Positions 9,027-16,538 of a stretch of DNA of 43,337 bases are shown here, one piece after another; position 1 is the stretch's first letter; every line of letters begins with the position of its first letter. Both the position numbers and the translations under genes were made by a program. The notes beneath the pieces are model-generated. The model worked only from the letters and a program-made list of their open reading frames with translations. It was not told where the DNA came from and ran no database searches. The stretch is from Oceanospirillaceae bacterium (GTDB taxonomy: Bacteria; Pseudomonadota; Gammaproteobacteria; Pseudomonadales; Balneatricaceae). The stretch spans positions 6,735 through 50,071 of the forward strand of contig JABSRB010000040.1 in assembly GCA_013215375.1 (NCBI GenBank), read 5' to 3'.

Positions 9027-9451
9027 ATTTTTCCTCACCTATGCAAAACATCATCTGAACACAGCGCCCAGAAACTTAATTTAGCCTCAGATACTACCCT
9101 AAAAGATAGCAACTCACAGAGAACATATGACCAGGAACGAGAAATAGTATGACTCTACAAGTATTAGAGTTCATAAATGGAGAAACAGAGCTTAGCGCCC
9201 TAGCCACCCGCCATTAGTTCGGAAAAATCCAGCGGTATTCACTATCGTTTACGAGCAGTCTGCACAATCACTTTAACACCCGCTTTAGCCATACCTACTG
9301 AGCTATATACGGCTGTATGATGATCAGTAGTAAGTGGCTGTGTTTATTTGTTTTTTCTTTGTAGGTTTCCGTTATTTAGATGTTTTACAATATACAAGGA
9401 GAGCGAGAGCGTCTGTAATCGCCAATAAAACACAATACTAGCTGTCTATTG
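9027..9451. other. Gene-free stretch of about 425 bases
   Basis: This lies between the aldolase gene and the end of the TOTE-type gene, at the edge of the defence island. I see only a weak ACTCT/AGAGT hairpin near 9152-9170. No convincing ORF, tRNA or transposon end could be found. Confidence 0.5.
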
Positions 9452-11824
9452 TTATTTTAATGAAAGCGGCGCCTGCACCAGTCTTTCAGTTTCATCAGTA
9501 ATGGTATATCCAAGAGCACAATACCCATTTTTTCGTCGCTTAAACATTCTTTGAAGAGTCGGTAATGCGCTATCCACATAATCATAGATAACAACTTTTA
9601 CCTTTCCTTCTGCTTGCCGGTGAATACGCCCGGCGTACTGAGTCAACGAGCCTTGCCAAGATATCGGTAGCGCAAGAAACAAGGTATCCAATTTAGGCAG
9701 GTCAAAACCCTCACCAATATATTTTCCTGTCGCTATCAATACTTGAGTGTTATCAAGAGTATCCATAGCGGCTTGACGCTCTTTAGCTTTCATTCCTCCA
9801 CGAAGTACTGCGCAGCTGATATTTTGACTCGCTAGTAGCTCTCCTAGTAACACAGCATGCTCTCGTCTTTGTGTCAGCACTATTGGATTTCGCTGCTCTT
9901 GTACAACCTTCACAATATCTTCAATAATCTGCTGATTGCGTGCAGTATGGGTCATTAACCAATGATATACATCAGCGATATGCACTCTAGTTTCCGACTG
10001 TGTTAATGCCAAAGGCGGAGAATGGCATAGGACTTTGGCGATCACGCGTTGCTCAAATTCTGGCTGCCCCGCCGATGTGACGGTATGTCTAATCGGCCCT
10101 AATTGCATAAAGATAATCGGCTGATGCCCATCTTGCCTATAAGGGGTCGCTGTAACACCCAGCATATAGCGCGCATGAACTTCGTTCAGAAGCCGCTCAT
10201 AATTTGGCGCAGAAACATGGTGGCATTCATCAATAATAATTTGTCCATATTCAAACACTATTGGATCTACGGTATTATCCTTGCGGTTAATCAGACTTTG
10301 ATAAGTCGCAATATCTATCTGCCCACTTATTTTTTTCTTACCTCCTCCTATCACACCAATATCAGCGCCGTCTAAAAACATGCTTAAGCGCTCTTTCCAT
10401 TGATCCAACAATTGGCGAGTATGTACTAACACCAAAGTATTCACTTTACGTTTATAGATTAAACCAATCGCCGCAACGGTTTTACCAAAAGCAGTCGGGG
10501 CATGAAGCACACCCACATCGTGTTTGTTGAGTGCTTTTACCGCTAATTTTTGGTCCTTCCTCAACTCACCCTTAAAAACCAAATTTTTAAGTGGTTTACC
10601 AAGTCTACGTTTATCGTCAAGAACGACTTTAATAGATTGCCGCTCTAATAATGCCATCACCTCATCGACACAACCTCTGGGGAGTGACAGATAGCCTTTT
10701 TCAATATTGGCCAAACAAATAAAACGGGGAATGCCATTGGTTGAGAAACGTAGTGCTTGGGTTTTAAAAAACACTGGATTAGAAAAACTTGCTAACCGCT
10801 TTAACCTAGCGATTAGCACTTGTGGTAATTCAGCTACCGGCAGGTATATTTTATTTGCTAATACTAAGCTCAATTGTGCTGGACAACCGCTTAACAAATC
10901 TGTCTTGGCTGGAAGACTCTTTTCCCATGGCTTTAGCTCTGAATCGTCTATATTTTTATCTTCCTGTTTCTCTAGAAAATCATATAGCTGCTTACTGTCT
11001 AGCTTAGTCATCAAAGAAAGCGCCTCCCACTGATTAGAGAAAGGTCTAAATTCCTCATCGACGAACACTGAATGGCCCGCTTGTCTTGGACCATGCTGAA
11101 GAGGAAGTGCTATTAAATTACCAAAGCCACCTTCAGGCATCGTATCTTGATTGGGAAACAGCCGGTCATAAGAATCAAACGAAAGATAAGCATGTTGCTC
11201 CATCGTTTTATCGAGCAACGCAAAACCTAGCTTCCTAGCATCGCGAGCGAGAATTAACTCGTTAAAAAAGATCCAAAGATGTGCACCATTACCAGAGCGT
11301 GAAATTTCCACTGCACAGGGAATTGAGTAATCTCTACAGACTTTACGCAGAGCAATCACCGATAATTTCCAGTCAGATTTGTCAAAATCTACAGCAAGCA
11401 ACCAACATTTGTCGTTTGGTAACAAAGGATAAAGACCCACTGTGTGCTTACCAGCGAGATGATCAAAAAATATGCCTTCGTTGAGTGCTCGTAAAGAACG
11501 ATGTGCGCAATCGCCACATTTGATACGAGGTTTATTACAGATACCTGCCTGCCATTCATTGGCGCAAGCCACAGTATATCCACTGCGCCCCTGCTGGTTT
11601 TCCCAACGTAAAGCGAAAACATCTTCTCGCCCTTTAAAAAGACTGGAAAATAACTCAATTTTTTGCCGAGGGGATAATGGCACCGATGTGTAGCTAACAG
11701 AATGCACGACGATATTTCTAGTATCGAGCAGTAATTGTTTACGCGCTAATAGTTCGCTCTTTTTTTGCGCAAGGGCATGCAGTTGTTCCTGGATCGCTAT
11801 CAGTTCTTGATCTGGGGTATTCAC
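9452..11824 (-). CDS. TOTE-type primase-helicase
   Basis: The 790-residue protein combines an N-terminal coiled coil (about 5-32), an archaeo-eukaryotic primase domain (about 50-275) and a superfamily 2 helicase (about 415-760), the layout of TOTE conflict-system proteins. The primase carries a zinc-like CNKPRIKCGDC cluster, catalytic VDFD (145-148) and SGNGAHLW (177-184). The helicase has Walker A PTAFGKTV (443-450), DECH (532-535) and motif VI YAGRIHRQ. TOTE systems are thought to act on invading nucleic acid; no separate TOTE nuclease is seen next to it here, so its role is inferred. The start appears to be GTG. It lies 100 bases after the retron operon in the same direction. Confidence 0.85.
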   Translation of the reverse strand: MNTPDQELIAIQEQLHALAQKKSELLARKQLLLDTRNIVVHSVSYTSVPLSPRQKIELFSSLFKGREDVFALRWENQQGRSGYTVACANEWQAGICNKPRIKCGDCAHRSLRALNEGIFFDHLAGKHTVGLYPLLPNDKCWLLAVDFDKSDWKLSVIALRKVCRDYSIPCAVEISRSGNGAHLWIFFNELILARDARKLGFALLDKTMEQHAYLSFDSYDRLFPNQDTMPEGGFGNLIALPLQHGPRQAGHSVFVDEEFRPFSNQWEALSLMTKLDSKQLYDFLEKQEDKNIDDSELKPWEKSLPAKTDLLSGCPAQLSLVLANKIYLPVAELPQVLIARLKRLASFSNPVFFKTQALRFSTNGIPRFICLANIEKGYLSLPRGCVDEVMALLERQSIKVVLDDKRRLGKPLKNLVFKGELRKDQKLAVKALNKHDVGVLHAPTAFGKTVAAIGLIYKRKVNTLVLVHTRQLLDQWKERLSMFLDGADIGVIGGGKKKISGQIDIATYQSLINRKDNTVDPIVFEYGQIIIDECHHVSAPNYERLLNEVHARYMLGVTATPYRQDGHQPIIFMQLGPIRHTVTSAGQPEFEQRVIAKVLCHSPPLALTQSETRVHIADVYHWLMTHTARNQQIIEDIVKVVQEQRNPIVLTQRREHAVLLGELLASQNISCAVLRGGMKAKERQAAMDTLDNTQVLIATGKYIGEGFDLPKLDTLFLALPISWQGSLTQYAGRIHRQAEGKVKVVIYDYVDSALPTLQRMFKRRKNGYCALGYTITDETERLVQAPLSLK

Positions 11825-11924
11825 AATAAAGACCTGTGATAGTAGATCATACTAGATATGACTCTCTAGAATAAAGTATAAAAAACAACCTACTAAATTT
11901 TTATATTTCTATTTGATTGATCGA

Positions 11925-12596
11925 TTAAAAATATTCGTTATATTTCCATAAATGCTCTAATGCGGTTGAGTGTGCCAAGTCTTTTATTCTAATTAGTGCA
12001 TCGGATAGTGTCGTTTCTAAAAGTTCGGCTATTTCATTCGCGTCTTCATCAGCTAACAATTCCCAATACTCATCGGCGAATCGCTTCTCTCCAGCAATAG
12101 CAGTTCTTCGAGAGTTCTCCAACGTACTATCGCCGTCTAAATTAAAGATCGTTATCGTATTATTTGCGATTTCACTATCTTGTACCGTTAACTTTGTTAT
12201 CGCCCTAACTTTTCCTGAATTAAGAAATATTAAAAAATCTCCCGAGTTCTGTACATCAGGTTTACACACTTTATTCAAATCTATTTTTTTAGCTGCTAGT
12301 GAATCATCCTTATGGTTCCCGCAACGATTAGGGTTATTACAGGAGCCAAAAATATTAGCCCAAGTAAATGTCAGCGTAGGGTCTTTTGACCTTTGAATAA
12401 AATGCTCAATATGTCTTTTTTTGTTATCTTCAGGTATTACACACTCGCAATATGCACAATAACCGCGTTGCATATCATTTAATTTTACCCAAATATCATT
12501 TGTTAGATTATTTATAGCAATTACAGACCAATTATCTTGCCCATGCTTAAAGCGAGTCAAACACGCAGGGGCATTACCTCTAAGTAACTTCCGCAT
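11925..12596 (-). CDS. ptuB: PtuB-like HNH nuclease of retron
   Basis: The 223-residue protein is an HNH nuclease, the effector of a Septu-type module. It has Cys pairs in GYCAYCECV (C47, C50), the HIEHF core (62-66), and the second zinc pair in GSCNNPNRCGNHKDD with the N of ANIFGS between. It starts 5 bases after the ATPase stop, so it is the last gene of the RT-ATPase-HNH operon. In retron Eco7 (Ec78), PtuA and PtuB are kept inactive by the retron RT-msDNA and are released when phage disturbs it; in Eco7 the pair acts on tRNA-Tyr as I recall. Target here is unknown. Confidence 0.85.
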   Translation of the reverse strand: MRKLLRGNAPACLTRFKHGQDNWSVIAINNLTNDIWVKLNDMQRGYCAYCECVIPEDNKKRHIEHFIQRSKDPTLTFTWANIFGSCNNPNRCGNHKDDSLAAKKIDLNKVCKPDVQNSGDFLIFLNSGKVRAITKLTVQDSEIANNTITIFNLDGDSTLENSRRTAIAGEKRFADEYWELLADEDANEIAELLETTLSDALIRIKDLAHSTALEHLWKYNEYF

Positions 12597-12601
12597 GTGA
12601 A

Positions 12602-14239
12602 TTATGAACCTCTGAGCCTTCTTACCTTTTGTTTGAATTCCTGAACTCTAATATCACCACGGATCTTGATGATTTCGGGATGGCCTTCGCCGAAGTGCTG
12701 AATAAGCTTATCAAACAGTGATACTCCTCCTCTGGTATTCCATTTGTTTTCAGCTACTAAGACTGAGTAATCTGCAAGCCAACCTGCCTCATCAACCAAG
12801 GGAACAGAAAATGTACCCATGATTTGCTCTAAAACGTCAGAACTACTTACTCCTTTGGTTTGATGCTGGGGTACATCAATAGAAACAAGTCCACTATCAT
12901 CAAACCGGAGAATTCGAATACACTCTTTATCAACGGTAGATAATACTTGAGGGCTATGAGTTGTAACGATGAATTGAAGGTTAGGGAACGTAGTTTGTAG
13001 CCTTATTAGAATTCCTTGTTGCCATTTGGGATGGAGGTGTAACTCTATCTCATCAATAATAATTATCCCATGTCCATGCAAAGGATTATCAGCATCAGGA
13101 TTTAAAGTAACTAACCCTCTAGCTAAATCTCCCGTCAAAGCGACTAACGTCTTTTGACCTAGTGATAGCTGAGATATATTTACTTTGTTGCCAAAATTTT
13201 CCACTAGTAACCGGGGGTTCCCTGAACTACGATCAACTTCTAAATTTTTTATATTAGGTACTACTGCTTCAATCGCACTTTTCACAAAGCTAAGATGGCG
13301 TTGGTACTTCGTCGAGGACATTGTCTTTATTAAGCTAGCCAATTCTTCTTTTTTTACATTTAATTTAGCTGTAAACGGATCATTTTCAGGCAGTTCTTTA
13401 CCTTCATACACATCTTCAATCATTTGCTGTGCAATAGATATTTGCTCTTTAAGCCCCCTTACTTCTTTCGTATTTTCACCTTCAGCCCGATTCACCAACT
13501 GTATGTGAAGCTCTGAAAAGTCATCAAGAGTAGAGTTACCTTTTACAGCTCCCTTTAAAGTAGCAAAACGGTTACCAGTCGAGTCATCTGAAGCCTTTTC
13601 CGGAACAGCAGTAGGTAACTTAATATTAGACCGCTCAGCTGGGTAAAAGGCTAGTAAAGGTATTACCATTGACGAATTCTTAGCTGTTAGCCGGTACATA
13701 GACGCAAATTGCTTGATGGCTTTAACCTCACCAGACTGACTACCTTCATAGCCCTCAACAGCTTGCGCAAGTGAGGCCTCAAATCGGTTTGCTTTATCAA
13801 GCTGGAACTTACCTGTTATTTCAGCATAGTCATCTGAATTAACGTTGATATCAGTAAGTGTTAAAAAATTACCATTTACGTCAGCCCTTACAAGGTTATG
13901 ATTAAACCATGAAAAAACTTTGGCTATTGCCTCTGCAATACTCGTTTTTCCTGCACCATTATCGCCTATAATGACAGTGATACTATCTGAGAAATCAATA
14001 TTAAGCTTTTTAAAACGCCTAAACTCAGTGAGTTCAAAAGACTTCAGTCGAATTTTTTTGCCAATAAGATTTTTTTCAAGCTGCTGGTAATACTTTTGAG
14101 ACAGCTCTTCATTTTTATCAACATACTTTCCTTCAGCATAATACTCATGTAATTGAAGCTGGGAGCGTAATATACCTTTTTCGGCATTTTGAATTAATGG
14201 CTTAATTTTTTTAGTATGATTTTGAGATGACTTAGTCAT
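12602..14239 (-). CDS. ptuA: PtuA-like ATPase of retron
   Basis: The 545-residue ATPase partners the HNH protein. After a helical N-terminus with a Sel1-like stretch (LQLHEYYAEGKYVDKN), the ABC/SMC-like core starts at about residue 62. Walker A is GDNGAGKT (92-99), the signature is SLGQKT, Walker B is IIIIDEIELHLHP and the H-loop is VTTHSPQVL, all intact. A helical insertion rich in charged residues lies between about 235 and 320. It overlaps the reverse transcriptase gene by 8 bases, giving a coupled operon in the RT-ATPase-HNH order of Septu-associated retrons. Confidence 0.88.
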   Translation of the reverse strand: MTKSSQNHTKKIKPLIQNAEKGILRSQLQLHEYYAEGKYVDKNEELSQKYYQQLEKNLIGKKIRLKSFELTEFRRFKKLNIDFSDSITVIIGDNGAGKTSIAEAIAKVFSWFNHNLVRADVNGNFLTLTDINVNSDDYAEITGKFQLDKANRFEASLAQAVEGYEGSQSGEVKAIKQFASMYRLTAKNSSMVIPLLAFYPAERSNIKLPTAVPEKASDDSTGNRFATLKGAVKGNSTLDDFSELHIQLVNRAEGENTKEVRGLKEQISIAQQMIEDVYEGKELPENDPFTAKLNVKKEELASLIKTMSSTKYQRHLSFVKSAIEAVVPNIKNLEVDRSSGNPRLLVENFGNKVNISQLSLGQKTLVALTGDLARGLVTLNPDADNPLHGHGIIIIDEIELHLHPKWQQGILIRLQTTFPNLQFIVTTHSPQVLSTVDKECIRILRFDDSGLVSIDVPQHQTKGVSSSDVLEQIMGTFSVPLVDEAGWLADYSVLVAENKWNTRGGVSLFDKLIQHFGEGHPEIIKIRGDIRVQEFKQKVRRLRGS

Positions 14240-15164
14240 TTGGCTCCTCTACTATTTTAAGTATTAACTCAGCTGAATACTTTTTTATCAGTGATTGCAT
14301 AAATAGTGGCTCAATATGTTTAGCAAAAGCTAATAAACCTCTAAGATGAAGTCTATCTTCTTTATCGGACTTCTTAAGTTTAACTTGGTGAACTAAGTGC
14401 TTGATATACCTTTTTCGTTCTCGTCCCAGCGATAGCTTACCATTATTATTTATAGTGATACCTGTTACATGCCTATTATGTGCCTTGGATGAGAATCTTG
14501 TTTTTTTTCTGTTGATTCTTATGGTGCCGCCAAATAAAGTAACTAGCTGCTCTTTGACTAGTAATGGTAGGTCGAAGAGAATATCTTTATGATTCGTTGA
14601 AAAGGTTAAATCGTCAGCATATCTTGTATATACGATCTCTTTTTCTAGGCATATTTGGCTAAGATGGCAATCAAAATGATACATGAAAAAGTTGGAGACC
14701 AGAGGAGAGCTCGGCGCGCCAATGCTTAAAACAAGGGGGCCTCCTGATTTTTTGCTCGGGCACCAAAAGAGTAACTTTTCTAGAGTTTGCCTGTCCAGTT
14801 CAGAAGGTAGTGGATGTATCGATTCCCATACTTTCCAAAAAACATGACTAGAAATCGAATTGAAAAAATTTTCAAAATCCAATTTCAATAAATACCTGCT
14901 TTTTTGGTGAGCAGCTGCATTTTCTTTAATACTAATGCCTTGACGATATGCCATTGCAGAGTGATGAATAGGTAGCTTTTGTATTTCTAGATATTGACGC
15001 TGATATCTTTTCAGCTCTTTAGAAGGCTGGGCAATGACTCTATGTCCAGATGTGCGCTTAGGTATAGTATAAACTTTATATTTTTTGGGGGCATTAAGCA
15101 GAAAACGAGATACCTCCTCTTCACTCCGGTTAAGTCCTAATGATAATTGCTTAACTAAACTCAT
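14232..15164 (-). CDS. Retron reverse transcriptase
   Basis: The 310-residue enzyme reverse-transcribes part of the ncRNA encoded just upstream to make msDNA. Retron hallmarks are present: NAAAH (82-86, the NAxxH motif), LDFENFF (95-101), GAPSSPLVSN (149-158), the catalytic YADD (182-185), and HVTG (232-235) of the retron region Y. Length is typical. It is the first protein gene of the operon with the PtuA- and PtuB-like genes, and GGGGATAGGG precedes the ATG. The motifs plus the matching msr-msd structure make this call strong. Confidence 0.93.
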   Translation of the reverse strand: MSLVKQLSLGLNRSEEEVSRFLLNAPKKYKVYTIPKRTSGHRVIAQPSKELKRYQRQYLEIQKLPIHHSAMAYRQGISIKENAAAHQKSRYLLKLDFENFFNSISSHVFWKVWESIHPLPSELDRQTLEKLLFWCPSKKSGGPLVLSIGAPSSPLVSNFFMYHFDCHLSQICLEKEIVYTRYADDLTFSTNHKDILFDLPLLVKEQLVTLFGGTIRINRKKTRFSSKAHNRHVTGITINNNGKLSLGRERKRYIKHLVHQVKLKKSDKEDRLHLRGLLAFAKHIEPLFMQSLIKKYSAELILKIVEEPND

Positions 15165-15177
15165 TCCCTATCCCCAT

Positions 15178-15207
15178 AAAAAAGCCCAAGAACACTGCTC
15201 TCGGGCT
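15178..15207 (-). terminator. Terminator between retron ncRNA and RT
   Basis: On the minus strand AGCCC and GGGCT, extended by GAGA/TCTT, form a 9 bp stem followed directly by TTTTTT. It sits after a2 and 14 bases ahead of the RT start. It would yield abundant short ncRNA with partial read-through into the operon. Confidence 0.75.
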
Positions 15208-15355
15208 GAACCCTTTACTAAGAGGAAGCGATAAGATCGCAACCTGATTGAGGTACGAGATCAGGTTGCGATCTTATCGCAACCATAAAGCCGTTCAATA
15301 AATTAGAGTCTGGCTAAACACCCGACTAGACGAATTCGTCCTAAGCTAAAGAGTT
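15208..15355 (-). ncRNA. Retron msr-msd RNA
   Basis: The element reads leftward. The a1 arm AACTCTTTA (15355-15347) pairs with a2 TAAAGGGTT (15217-15209), 9 bp with one G-T. Directly after a1 comes GC, so the G at 15346 in TTTAGC is the likely branching guanosine. A palindromic GACGAATTCGTC and an AGTC/GACT stem-loop follow, as expected for msr. The msd part is a perfect 21 bp stem (15280-15260 with 15248-15228) and an 11-base loop. The order a1, msr, msd, a2, RT is the canonical retron arrangement. Exact ends are inferred. Confidence 0.85.
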
Positions 15356-15582
15356 TTATCAGTATATAGTAAGCCGTGGACCTTATTCAATGCATTGTTA
15401 CTAGCCTACGCTAACAAAATATATTTAATGATACAGCCCTGAATGTTCCTCATAACTAAAGCCTGATTTTCAGACTAGTAAACCTGCAACCTACTAGTTG
15501 CTTTCTTAAGACAATCCTACTTTCTAAGTAAAAAAAACAGCACATTACTAGGGTGTACCTACGGAGACATCAAACCCCTTGG

Positions 15583-15717
15583 TATTGTCGCCGGAGTAAT
15601 CTTCTAAATTGGCGAAGCGTAGCGACAGGATGTCGCGAAGAGGGAAGTTGGGCCATGGACGGCCCATCTGAGCGGCCGTCAATTTAGAAGATTACGGAGG
15701 AGTCTTTCGACAATATT
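15583..15717. repeat. Long imperfect palindrome, MITE-like
   Basis: The left arm TATTGTCGccggaGTAATCTTCTAAATTG pattern at 15583-15611 recurs inverted at 15680-15717, with a 16-base perfect core. Between them lies a smaller palindrome GGGCCATGGACGGCCC near 15650-15665. It sits between the retron promoter region and the old glmS terminator. I see no ORF in it; a non-autonomous mobile or structured repeat is the likely nature. Confidence 0.55.
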
Positions 15718-15753
15718 GGGCGTGTTTTATGTACAGGATGTACGGTATTTGGC

Positions 15754-15841
15754 GGTGCCATGGATGGCAATGAGCCACTTTGGTTACTTTCTTTTCACGT
15801 CCAAAGAAAGTCACTCGTCAAAGACGAAACTACTCGTATAA
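15754..15841 (+). other. Structured repeat-like segment with 25-codon ORF
   Basis: A CCATGGATGGCA palindrome-like start is followed by a possible 25-codon ORF beginning MAMSHFGYFLFTSKESHSS. Within it ACTTTCTTT and AAAGAAAGT make a 9 bp hairpin (15786-15811). Similar short peptides appear as repeated sequence in many Pseudomonadota, so I take it for repeat DNA and not a gene. The rest of the 15356-15940 interval shows nothing else I can support. Confidence 0.4.
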
Positions 15842-15940
15842 AACGCTATAGGTTTACTCCTGAACAATGTCATTCTAGTATCAAACCTAGACCCTAAATA
15901 AAAGAAAAATTAGTTAAATCTCATCTTTTAATATACGACA

Positions 15941-15962
15941 AAAAAGGATGCCATCAGCATCC
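15941..15962 (-). terminator. Original glmS terminator, displaced
   Basis: On the minus strand GGATGC and GCATCC flank a 5-base loop and are followed by a T run. If the transposon and one copy of TGTAT are removed, this hairpin falls about 27 bases after the glmS stop codon, the expected place for the glmS terminator. The insertion has moved it 13.4 kb from glmS. Confidence 0.85.
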
Positions 15963-15963
15963 T

Positions 15964-15968
15964 TGTAT
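15964..15968. repeat. Target site duplication, left copy
   Basis: TGTAT directly precedes the transposon terminus TGTAGTCGAG. The identical five bases follow the right terminus at 29378-29382. Five bases is the Tn7 duplication length. Confidence 0.92.
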
Positions 15969-16114
15969 TGTAGTCGAGTAATAAAGTATCATACTAAATG
16001 AGTCTGCAACGCCCATGCTATCGTTTCAAAAACAGCCTATAAATTAATAAAGTATCATACTATAATATTACAATGACTAAATCCGCATACTTTTAAGTAA
16101 TAAAGTATCATACT
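15969..16114 (+). repeat. Left end with three TnsB-type sites
   Basis: Three 20-base sites, all ending TAATAAAGTATCATACT, lie at 15976-15995, 16042-16061 and 16095-16114 in the same orientation, separated by 46 and 33 bases. Three spaced sites over about 150 bases is the organisation of the Tn7 left end. Confidence 0.92.
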
Positions 16115-16285
16115 AAAATCGATAATTCTCAATCAAGATCATCATGATTAGTTAAAAAAAGCAGTCAATGAAAAGCTGTATGACATTAAGATTCTTCTAA
16201 AGCTTTAAAATGTGGAGACAGGGCTCCTCACGAGCTAGCTAGTGTTCTTATTTATGGCGCGAACCCTATTAAGCTCTGACGATAA

Positions 16286-16381
16286 TATAGACACATCAAA
16301 AAGACTCAACTTGCTGAATTAGCGGAAGTAAAAACATCAGATATATCAAAAATGGTGAGCATCATTCATTGGGCATCCTAG
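16286..16381 (+). pseudogene. Remnant of an HTH protein
   Basis: An open frame without a start codon encodes KTQLAELAEVKTSDISKMVS, which reads like the helix-turn-helix of an Xre/Cro repressor. It begins after a stop at 16283 and ends at TAG 16379. It lies in the 424 bases between the left-end sites and the methyltransferase gene and may be the decayed controller of that block. No other gene is visible in this spacer. Confidence 0.45.
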
Positions 16382-16538
16382 ATAGAATTCTAGGACTCTT
16401 GAAATAGACGATCCGAACTAAACCAAAAAAGTAGCCTTTTCGTACGTGTTACAGGGCTTTATAGAATAAAAATGTGTTTAAATATACAATATATTGATAA
16501 TTAACTAATACTGTACAGATAGTGGCGAGCATCTTTAA

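Noticed and set aside
11869-11881. AATAAAGTAT upstream of the TOTE-type gene as a second transposon end
   Set aside because: Only a 10-base single match to the TnsB-type site in AT-rich DNA, with no TGT terminus or repeat partner.
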